From contig PXEI01000139.1 of the NCBI GenBank assembly GCA_003564775.1, forward strand, positions 1 to 12,236: a stretch of 12,236 nt of DNA, in the 5' to 3' direction. The notes below the pieces were generated by a model. It ran no database searches. It was not told the origin of the DNA and saw nothing but the letters and a program-made list of their open reading frames with translations. Source of the stretch: Spirochaetaceae bacterium (GTDB taxonomy: Bacteria > Spirochaetota > Spirochaetia > DSM-27196 > SLAA01). Below are positions 1 to 5,476 of this stretch, one piece after another; position 1 is the first letter of the stretch; every line of letters starts with the position of its first letter. Both the position numbers and the translations under genes were made by a program.

Positions 1-456
1 GCCCGGTGAGAACACGAGGCGTACGATAAGGGCGCTCACCCATACACCAACTGCGATCGTGTCGGTTGGTGTGCCTACAGAAGCAAGTCCTGCATGAATT
101 CCCCAACCAATAACACCGAACACACCACCAACAATGAGCACCATTGCGAAGCCCTTTTGGGCTCCATAGGTCATGAGCGTAGTGAGGATGTCCTTACCCG
201 CGCCAAGCATACCCTTCTTTGCAGCAAAAGCAGCGGCTGCAACACCACCACCGAAGGCAACGCTTGGTGAGAAAAAGGGCCCAAATGCTATCATACCGGT
301 AATGGCACCTTCACCGGTGGCAACAAAGGCTGCCTCACCGACAATAACCATGATACCGGTAAAGATAAACGCCGGAAGTGCACCAATGGCCGCGCCGAAA
401 ACGCCACCACCGAATGCAACAAGAAACATTACCGGATCCATTAGACTCAAATCCAT
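1..456 (-). CDS. Glycine-rich multi-pass membrane protein, C-terminus outside window
   Basis: The reading frame begins at ATG 456-454 and stays open through position 1, giving the first 152 residues with no stop. It starts MDLSLMDPVMFLVAFGGG and is almost wholly hydrophobic, rich in Gly and Ala, with likely membrane segments near residues 8-41, 48-60, 66-80, 98-122 and 130-150. Repeated small-residue stretches such as AFGGGVFGAA and AFGGGVAAAA suggest tightly packed helices. A short polar linker (AAKKGMLGAGKD) separates the two halves. The start is supported by an AAGGAG ribosome binding site at 464-469, seven bases upstream. I do not recognise the family and assign no function; an inner-membrane permease or channel-like protein would fit the composition. 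Alternative frames on either strand look like shadows of this gene. Confidence 0.75.
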   Translation of the reverse strand, partial: MDLSLMDPVMFLVAFGGGVFGAAIGALPAFIFTGIMVIVGEAAFVATGEGAITGMIAFGPFFSPSVAFGGGVAAAAFAAKKGMLGAGKDILTTLMTYGAQKGFAMVLIVGGVFGVIGWGIHAGLASVGTPTDTIAVGVWVSALIVRLVFSPG

Positions 457-521
457 TTGCTAGCTCCTTGAACGTGAAAGATTTGTGATAGTACCGAACG
501 AGTACTTCTGATCGACAACGT

Positions 522-551
522 AGCATAACCCCCTTTCGTAACAATCGTCAA
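522..551 (-). promoter_or_regulatory. Candidate sigma70-type promoter for the leftward membrane gene
   Basis: Read on the minus strand, TTGACG (551-546) and TATGCT (527-522) are separated by 18 bases. They match the consensus -35 at 5/6 and -10 at 4/6 positions. This predicts a leader of about 60 bases before the ATG at 456. Assigned by eye only. Confidence 0.4.
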
Positions 552-626
552 TCAAAAACTTGCGTTTGTTACCATATGAGTCCAGCGCCGGATCGTACCT
601 TGAACGACCCTGGTTGAGGAATAAAA

Positions 627-843
627 ATGCAAAAACTCGACGATATCCGTCACCAATACCGCTAACTGCCAGCAGAAGAATACCAAAGAACTCGTTAAAA
701 GTAAGAATCTAAAGCGCCTGCTGGCACTTGTCTGGCGTATACATCCCGAGCAGTTCGTTAGAGTTGCTTCGAGTGGGCCGTGTATAGAGGCGGATGGCCG
801 TTTGCCTGAACTTTTTCTTGACGGCTGTACTAACCGGGTGTAG
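627..843 (+). pseudogene. Possible frameshifted small ORF remnant
   Basis: A good ribosome binding site (GAGGA, 615-619) lies seven bases before ATG 627, which opens MQKLDDIRHQYR and then meets TAA. A different frame, open from 625 to the TAG at 841-843, then carries protein-like sequence including KRLLALVWRIHPEQFVRV and EADGRLPELFLDGC, with codon use similar to nearby genes but no start codon of its own. One indel near 655-665 would join the two parts into a protein of about 72 residues. I do not recognise the product. It could equally be chance open sequence in a spacer. Confidence 0.2.
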
Positions 844-926
844 CATCTGTAAATCGGGGCCAGCACTGCAAATGTTCTGTTTCCGGTAACAATTGCTTCG
901 TGTGTTTAGAATGTTGGGAATTTGGC

Positions 927-955
927 TGCGATGATTACATCGATGCGATGATTAC
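927..955 (+). repeat. 12-base direct repeat upstream of glpK
   Basis: TGCGATGATTAC occurs at 927-938 and again at 944-955, offset by 17 bases and separated by ACATCG-like sequence. The pair lies about 80-110 bases before the glpK start, where an activator or repressor could bind. The factor is unknown. Confidence 0.6.
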
Positions 956-985
956 GTCAACGAAAGTCAAACTCGAACACGGCAC

Positions 986-1008
986 TATTCCGGAATGTTA
1001 TTCTGGAA
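986..1008 (+). repeat. Tandem TATTCYGGAA repeat with palindromic core, before glpK
   Basis: TATTCCGGAA (986-995) and TATTCTGGAA (999-1008) are offset by 13 bases. The first contains the perfect 10-base palindrome ATTCCGGAAT (987-996). They sit directly upstream of the glpK ribosome binding site, within the expected leader or promoter, and could be an operator. This is inferred from symmetry and position only. Confidence 0.5.
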
Positions 1009-1022
1009 ACATTTATTTTCTT

Positions 1023-1027
1023 GGAGG
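1023..1027 (+). promoter_or_regulatory. glpK ribosome binding site (fixes the start)
   Basis: GGAGG lies nine bases before ATG 1037. It sits inside the in-frame upstream extension that would begin at ATG 995, so it argues for the downstream start. Homology agrees: conserved GlpK sequence begins right after Met 1037. Confidence 0.8.
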
Positions 1028-1036
1028 TTGGGAATA

Positions 1037-2539
1037 ATGGCAAAGAATTACGTAATGGCGTTTGACGCCGGAACGACAAGTAACCGGGCCATCCTTTTCG
1101 ATCACAAGGGTGAGATCAAAGCCACAGCTCAACAAGAGTTCGCGCAGATCTACCCTAAGCCAGGCTGGGTTGAGCACAATCCAATGGACATCTGGGGTAG
1201 CCAGTCAGGTGTTGCTCGTGAAGTGCTTGAGAAAGCTGGTGTGAAGCCGGATGAAGTGGCTGCGATTGGTATCACGAACCAGCGCGAGACCACCATTGTA
1301 TGGGAAAAGAGCACTGGCAAGCCAATCATGAACGGAATTGTTTGGCAGGATCGCCGCACCGCCGGAATCTGTGACCAGATGAAAGACAAAGGCCTGACCG
1401 ATTACGTTCGTGAGAACACCGGTCTGGTTATTGATGCATACTTCTCCGGAACCAAGGTGAAGTGGATGCTCGATAACGTAGAGGGTGCACGAGCGAAGGC
1501 CGACAAGGGTGAGCTTCTGTTTGGAACAGTCGACACCTGGTTGATCTGGAAACTGACCGGTGGCGCAGTTCATGTAACTGACTATTCCAATGCCTCCCGA
1601 ACTCTCATGTTCAACATCAAGACCCTGGACTGGGACGACAAACTGCTTGGTGAACTTGGTGTTCCCCGCTCAATGCTTCCGAAGGTACGTCCTTCAAGTG
1701 AAGTATACGGCGAAACCGAAGCTAGTACCTTTGGTGGAGCAAAAATTCCTGTTGCTGGTGCAATTGGTGACCAACAGGGTGCTCTCTTTGGTCAGGCCTG
1801 TTTTGAGAACGGCATGGCCAAGAACACCTATGGAACCGGCTCCTTTGTTCTTATGAACACCGGAACTGAGCGCGTTCCTTCCAAGACCGGTCTTCTTACC
1901 ACTATTGCCTGGGGTCTGAACAACAAGGTTGAGTATGCTCTTGAAGGTGCAATCTTTGTTACCGGCGCTGCTGTGCAGTGGCTGCGTGATGAACTCAAGA
2001 TTGTGTCCGACGCTGCTGACACGAACTACTTTGCACAGAAGGTAGACGACACCAATGGTGTGTACATGGTTCCGGCTTTTGTTGGTCTTGGAGCTCCTTA
2101 CTGGGATCAGTACGCTCGAGCCGCTATTGTCGGTCTGACCCGTGGTGCAAACCGCGACCACATTGTTCGTGCAACTCTTGAGTCAATTGCGTACCAGACC
2201 CGTGACGTTATTGACTGCATGGAGAAAGACTCCGGCATCAAGAACAAGGAAATTAAGGTTGATGGTGGTGCATGTAAGAACGACTTCCTCATGCAGTTCC
2301 AGGCCGACATCCTTGGTGTTCCTGTTCGTCGACCACGCATTATTGAGACCACGGCTCGGGGTTCTGCATTCCTTGCTGGTCTTGCAGTTGGTTTCTGGAA
2401 AGACCAAAAAGAACTCGTCAACGCTTTCGAGCTTGAGAAAGAGTTCAAGCCGACTATGGATGGCGGCAAGCGTGACAAGCTCTACAAGGGCTGGCAGAAA
2501 GCTGTTACCAAGGCGATGGCTTGGGAAGACAAGGACTAG
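1037..2539 (+). CDS. glpK: Glycerol kinase
   Basis: Phosphorylates glycerol with ATP to sn-glycerol 3-phosphate in the cytoplasm, the entry step for glycerol use and lipid synthesis. The 500-residue length is normal for the FGGY kinase family. Visible features: the N-terminal phosphate-binding motif DAGTTSNRA (10-18); glycerol-contacting R83-E84, Y135, D245 and Q246, which fall at the same numbers as in the E. coli enzyme, with D245 the catalytic base in GDQQ; an FGGY signature YFSGTKVKWMLDN (135-147); a second signature around 362-383; and the adenosine-side DGGACKNDF (409-417). In the segment ASTFGGAKIP (229-238), Gram-positive enzymes carry a histidine phosphorylated by HPr; here it is absent. 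The Arg of the E. coli fructose-bisphosphate loop appears replaced by Lys. Regulation by those two routes therefore looks unlikely (inference). No glpF or glpD is adjacent, so it appears to be transcribed alone. Confidence 0.96.
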   Translation: MAKNYVMAFDAGTTSNRAILFDHKGEIKATAQQEFAQIYPKPGWVEHNPMDIWGSQSGVAREVLEKAGVKPDEVAAIGITNQRETTIVWEKSTGKPIMNGIVWQDRRTAGICDQMKDKGLTDYVRENTGLVIDAYFSGTKVKWMLDNVEGARAKADKGELLFGTVDTWLIWKLTGGAVHVTDYSNASRTLMFNIKTLDWDDKLLGELGVPRSMLPKVRPSSEVYGETEASTFGGAKIPVAGAIGDQQGALFGQACFENGMAKNTYGTGSFVLMNTGTERVPSKTGLLTTIAWGLNNKVEYALEGAIFVTGAAVQWLRDELKIVSDAADTNYFAQKVDDTNGVYMVPAFVGLGAPYWDQYARAAIVGLTRGANRDHIVRATLESIAYQTRDVIDCMEKDSGIKNKEIKVDGGACKNDFLMQFQADILGVPVRRPRIIETTARGSAFLAGLAVGFWKDQKELVNAFELEKEFKPTMDGGKRDKLYKGWQKAVTKAMAWEDKD

Positions 2540-2547
2540 TTTCTTGA

Positions 2548-2574
2548 GGCCGGTGCCTTCCACGGGCACTGGCC
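2548..2574 (+). terminator. Hairpin just after glpK, possible first terminator
   Basis: Arms GGCCGGTGCC (2548-2557) and GGCACTGGCC (2565-2574) form a 10-pair stem with one G-U pair and a 7-base loop. The T tract that follows is short and displaced (TTTT at 2580-2583), so termination would be weak. It may protect the mRNA 3' end instead. Confidence 0.5.
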
Positions 2575-2634
2575 ACCCGTTTTCCTCCGGTTCCGTCTGG
2601 GCTTGACCCGCGAAACAACGGTAAATAGAATGAT

Positions 2635-2672
2635 AAAGGCGACGTTGGTACCATTCCGACGTCGCCTTTTTT
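2635..2672 (+). terminator. Strong intrinsic terminator of glpK
   Basis: AAAGGCGACGT (2635-2645) pairs perfectly over 11 bases with ACGTCGCCTTT (2659-2669) around a 13-base loop. Six T's follow (2667-2672). It separates glpK from the downstream ATP-grasp operon. Confidence 0.9.
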
Positions 2673-2723
2673 CGGCGTGCTGAGATGATTGCGGCGTCCT
2701 GAGAAGATGTCAGCTTGCTGCGA

Positions 2724-2739
2724 AAAAGCCTGAGCTTTT
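2724..2739 (+). other. Small perfect hairpin in the ATP-grasp leader region
   Basis: AAAAGC-CTGA-GCTTTT forms a six-pair stem with a four-base loop about 37 bases before the ATP-grasp start. It could be a weak attenuator or part of a regulatory site. I found no convincing promoter hexamers nearby. Confidence 0.25.
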
Positions 2740-2775
2740 CTACCTGTAGATAGTGACCCGCGGAGCCTGAAATAG

Positions 2776-4173
2776 ATGAATCTCAAGAAACCCGACACCA
2801 AAAAAAGAAAGGCTGACAAGTCTCAACCCAAAGGCACCGTGGTTGTGATGTACGGAAGAAGCCTTATGTCGTTGGTGATTGCCCATTCGCTGGGGAAGCG
2901 TGGGTACGAGGTTATTGGGTGTGACGATGTAGATCTCACGGTGCTCAGCTTCTCACGTTATGTCAAAAAAAACTTTGTTCATGCGCCACTCGACGGTGAC
3001 CGCGATGTATTTCTGGCCGACCTGGAGGCAAAGCTCAAGCGGCGCAAACCAACTGACGGGCGCCCCTATATTCTCATGCCGGTGTTTCGTGAAACCGAGA
3101 TCATTGCGCAGTATCGTGAACGCTTTGAGCAGTTCATGCAGGTTGCCGCTCCGGACTACAACTCCATTAGCCGGGTGCATCCTAAGGATCAACTGGCCCC
3201 AACTGCCGAGTCTCTGGGGGTTCGAATTCCACAAACCCGTGTGGTTCCCGGGCAGGGGCAGAACGGCGAGCAGACTCAATCAATGGAGCAGCCTCTCGAT
3301 ACGGAGTCCTTAACTATGGGTATGAAGTTCCCGTTGCTCATTAAGCCCGCCGATGAGGTTGGAGGGCGCGGTATTGAGAAGGTGATGAACTCTACCCATT
3401 TGACACGGTCACTTGAGTACGCGCGCAAATACTTCCCTGGAGAACTCCTGCTCCAGGAGTTTGTTCCGGGTGAGGATTACTGTCTGGCCGTGCTCTTTAG
3501 CAAAGGCGAACTGCGTGCGTCCATGGCGTACAAGAACATTCATCGTTTTCCGTATGAGTCCGGCGCCGGTAGCCTCCGTGAAACGGTAGATGAGAGCGCG
3601 TTTATTCCGGGCGCCAGGCGGCTACTGGGCCCGTTGAACTGGAACGGCGTGGCCGAGCTGGATTTTCGTTGGGACGGCAAGGCGGACTCAGAACCCTACC
3701 TCATTGAGGTGAATCCGCGTTTTTGGGCCGGGCTTTTCCAGTCTGTGGAGTCGGGTGTAGATTTCCCCATGTTACTACTCACGTTGACCCTGAGCGGCGA
3801 TGTCGAACTGCAGAAGCCCATAAGTCTGGGGCAAAGGACGAAGATCCCGGGGTTGTGGCTGCTGGGCGCAGTACAGGACGTTGCCGCCTCGGACGAAGGC
3901 TTCTCCAAGCTCAGCAAGGTCTGGGACGACGCGCAATCCAGCATTCAGAGCCGCGAGCTGAAAGAGGCTTTTTCCTTGCTCAGTGGCTCGGTGGAGTCCG
4001 GCATTGGCCTTAGGGCGCTCATTATGCGGCTGCGGATGATCGTGCGTGAAGGGCGCGCTGCAAAGAATGATGTATTCTATAGGGACGATCCCTTTATTGT
4101 CCTGGGTATTATGTTTATTCTGGGGTCGCTCATTCGCCACCGGAGTTTACCTCCGGAGATTCGTTCGCGATAG
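2776..4173 (+). CDS. ATP-grasp carboxylate-amine ligase-like protein with C-terminal hydrophobic segment
   Basis: ATP-grasp enzymes activate a carboxylate as an acyl phosphate and join it to an amine or other nucleophile. The 465 residues show a very basic N-terminal tail (1-20), a Rossmann-like pre-grasp domain (about 21-135; VVVMYGRSLMSLVIAHSLG), then the grasp core: IKPADEVGGRGIEKV (189-203) with Lys190 and the glycine-rich loop, the hinge LLQEFVPGEDY (225-235), and metal-binding ELDFRWD (294-300) and LIEVNPRFWAGLF (309-321). Residues 340-435 are a non-catalytic C-terminal region, followed by a short hydrophobic stretch FIVLGIMFILGSLI (440-453) that may anchor it to the membrane. A ribosome binding site GGAG (2762-2765) precedes ATG 2776. 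The next gene starts 23 bases after the stop, so the two are probably co-transcribed. The catalytic residues look intact, but the substrate cannot be read from the sequence. Confidence 0.85.
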   Translation: MNLKKPDTKKRKADKSQPKGTVVVMYGRSLMSLVIAHSLGKRGYEVIGCDDVDLTVLSFSRYVKKNFVHAPLDGDRDVFLADLEAKLKRRKPTDGRPYILMPVFRETEIIAQYRERFEQFMQVAAPDYNSISRVHPKDQLAPTAESLGVRIPQTRVVPGQGQNGEQTQSMEQPLDTESLTMGMKFPLLIKPADEVGGRGIEKVMNSTHLTRSLEYARKYFPGELLLQEFVPGEDYCLAVLFSKGELRASMAYKNIHRFPYESGAGSLRETVDESAFIPGARRLLGPLNWNGVAELDFRWDGKADSEPYLIEVNPRFWAGLFQSVESGVDFPMLLLTLTLSGDVELQKPISLGQRTKIPGLWLLGAVQDVAASDEGFSKLSKVWDDAQSSIQSRELKEAFSLLSGSVESGIGLRALIMRLRMIVREGRAAKNDVFYRDDPFIVLGIMFILGSLIRHRSLPPEIRSR

Positions 4174-4181
4174 ACCACAGT

Positions 4182-4187
4182 GAGGTG
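4182..4187 (+). promoter_or_regulatory. Ribosome binding site fixing the start of the amidotransferase
   Basis: GAGGTG, complementary to the 16S rRNA tail, ends nine bases before ATG 4197. An alternative in-frame GTG at 4185 lies within this site and has no binding site of its own, so ATG 4197 is preferred. Confidence 0.65.
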
Positions 4188-4196
4188 CTATGCCGT

Positions 4197-4934
4197 ATGT
4201 TAGGTGCAAAACGCGCTCGAGCATGTCCTGGGTATCGGCCACTCATTTGCATAACCTCTCGTACGGGTTTTTTGGATCCAGGATATCTTCCCTTGGCAGT
4301 TGCCGTGCGCCTTGCCGGGGGAAGGCCACGGCGCCTGAGGGCAGGCGGCATGGAGGCTCCGGTGTTCCATGGTTTGATAGTTGGTGGTGGCGCCGATATC
4401 TTCCCTGGCCTGTTCAGGAGTGGCGCTCGCAAGCGTTATCGCTACGATCATCATCGCGATGCTATGGAAATTGCCTTATTGAGGCGTGCCGAGAGTGAAG
4501 GTATTCCGGTGCTTGGGATCTGTCGTGGCGCGCAGCTGCTGAATGTAGTGCATGGTGGCAGTCTGCATATATCAATTGAAAAGGCTTTTACCGGTGTTCG
4601 TTATCCTCGGGGTAGATTTCGGCGGATTTTGCTGAGGCGGCTTGTGCGCATTCACCCGGAGTCATTGCTCGGACGCATTATGGCAAGGCCACGTGGATTT
4701 GTGAACTCGCTGCACCGGCAGGCAATTGACCAGGTCGGTGCCGGACTACGGGTAACTGCACGGGAGCTCAATGGGGTGATTCAGGCTGTAGAGCACCAGG
4801 ACCACGACTTTCGAATTGGCGTGCAGTTTCACCCCGAGCTAATGCTGTACCGCAAGGCGTTTCGACAACTCTTTGGCAGGTTTGTACATGCGGCGGATCT
4901 GCGCAAGTGTGGCCGCCTCGGGAACGGTGAGTAG
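4197..4934 (+). CDS. Class I glutamine amidotransferase, PuuD-like gamma-glutamyl hydrolase (peptidase C26)
   Basis: This family hydrolyses gamma-glutamyl amide bonds through a Cys-His-Glu triad. PuuD itself releases GABA from gamma-glutamyl-GABA in putrescine breakdown. At 245 residues it has the usual length. Visible motifs: LIVGGGADIFPGLF (60-73) near the start of the fold, the nucleophile elbow PVLGICRGAQLLNV (104-117) with Cys109, the PuuD-type NSLHRQAID (170-178), and GVQFHPEL (208-215) with His212 and Glu214. The catalytic triad is therefore intact. It lacks a fused synthase domain. Being next to an ATP-grasp ligase, it may supply ammonia to that ligase or cleave the ligase's gamma-glutamyl product (inference). 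The first 15 and last 15 residues are Arg-rich and poorly conserved-looking. No other polyamine genes (puuA, puuB, puuC) are present, so calling it PuuD itself would be too specific. Confidence 0.85.
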   Translation: MLGAKRARACPGYRPLICITSRTGFLDPGYLPLAVAVRLAGGRPRRLRAGGMEAPVFHGLIVGGGADIFPGLFRSGARKRYRYDHHRDAMEIALLRRAESEGIPVLGICRGAQLLNVVHGGSLHISIEKAFTGVRYPRGRFRRILLRRLVRIHPESLLGRIMARPRGFVNSLHRQAIDQVGAGLRVTARELNGVIQAVEHQDHDFRIGVQFHPELMLYRKAFRQLFGRFVHAADLRKCGRLGNGE

Positions 4935-4980
4935 GTTGCATAGCCATGACTGGGTCGGTATATTCCGGAGCGGAGGCTCT

Positions 4981-5370
4981 ATGGAACTACAACTCTCAAC
5001 CCCGGCACTACTCTTCCCGGCGATATCGCTGCTGTTTCTGAGTTACACAAACCGCTTTATTTCCTACGCATCTTTGGTTCGTGGCCTTCACGAGGGGTGG
5101 CAGGACCAGAAAAACCCCGCAATACGTGCGCAAATTGGGAACCTTCGCCGACGACTCCTGCTCATTCGGCACATGCAGATTGCGGGTGCTGCGTCATTGC
5201 TTGTGTGTGTGGGCTCCATGATGGCGCTTTTTTTGGGCGCGGTACTGATTGGTGAGCTGCTTTTTGGTGTTAGCCTGGTCTTCATGTTGATATCCCTGGC
5301 GCTGCTCATCCGTGAGCTGCAAATATCGCTTAACGCACTCGATGTACAGCTTAAGGACATGGAGCAGTAA
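4981..5370 (+). CDS. Small membrane protein, DUF2721-like
   Basis: A protein of 129 residues with likely membrane helices at about 6-22 (LSTPALLFPAISLLFLSYTN), 64-86 and 88-110. A charged cytoplasmic loop between the first and second contains the NLRRRLLLIRHMQ segment (54-66). The layout of an N-terminal helix, a polar Arg-rich stretch, then a helical hairpin resembles the DUF2721 family, whose function is unknown. ATG 4981 is supported by GGAGG (4972-4976) and a further GGAG at 4967-4970; an in-frame ATG at 4873 lies inside the previous gene, in sequence unlike this family. The gene follows the amidotransferase by 46 bases on the same strand and is likely the third gene of that operon. It could tether or scaffold the ligase/hydrolase pair, but nothing in the sequence proves this. 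Confidence 0.75.
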   Translation: MELQLSTPALLFPAISLLFLSYTNRFISYASLVRGLHEGWQDQKNPAIRAQIGNLRRRLLLIRHMQIAGAASLLVCVGSMMALFLGAVLIGELLFGVSLVFMLISLALLIRELQISLNALDVQLKDMEQ

Positions 5371-5371
5371 G

Positions 5372-5476
5372 GTGATACGACCCTTCGATATTTTTGGAAG
5401 ACAGCTGGTCAATCTTGCAAGTCAACTGGGCCTACCGGAAGAAGACCGTCAGCATGAGCAGGCTTCCCATGAGTAG
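5372..5476 (+). CDS. Possible 34-residue small protein after the DUF2721-like gene
   Basis: A GTG codon one base after the previous stop opens a 34-residue frame beginning VIRPFDIFGRQLVNLA and ending in a polar, Glu/His-rich tail. GGAG at 5361-5364 gives a plausible ribosome binding site seven bases upstream. The frame overlaps the 3' end of the convergent antiporter gene by 45 bases in antisense. The amphipathic first half is protein-like, but the frame is short and may be chance. Confidence 0.2.
   Translation: MIRPFDIFGRQLVNLASQLGLPEEDRQHEQASHE

Larger units (their letters stand above)
457..1036. other. 580-base intergenic stretch between divergent genes
   Basis: No intact gene is seen here. 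The stretch holds the leftward promoter candidate (522-551), a possible broken small frame (627-843) and two sets of short repeats close to glpK (927-955 and 986-1008). No convincing -35/-10 pair was found for glpK, so its promoter may depend on an activator or have a poor consensus. A minus-strand open frame across 552-866 has no ribosome binding site and unlikely composition, and I did not call it. Confidence 0.6.

Noticed and set aside
552..866. Minus-strand 104-residue open frame in the intergenic region
   Set aside because: No ribosome binding site at its start, composition unlike a real protein, and it lies antisense to the better-looking frame fragment.
995..1036. N-terminal 14-residue extension of glycerol kinase from ATG 995
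   Set aside because: The extension contains the GGAGG binding site of ATG 1037 and is not part of the conserved GlpK fold.
4185..4196. GTG start for the amidotransferase
   Set aside because: It lies inside the GAGGTG site that serves ATG 4197 and has no binding site of its own.
4873..4980. Longer N-terminus for the DUF2721-like protein
   Set aside because: The added residues are in a shadow frame of the amidotransferase and lack family character; GGAGG sits right before ATG 4981.
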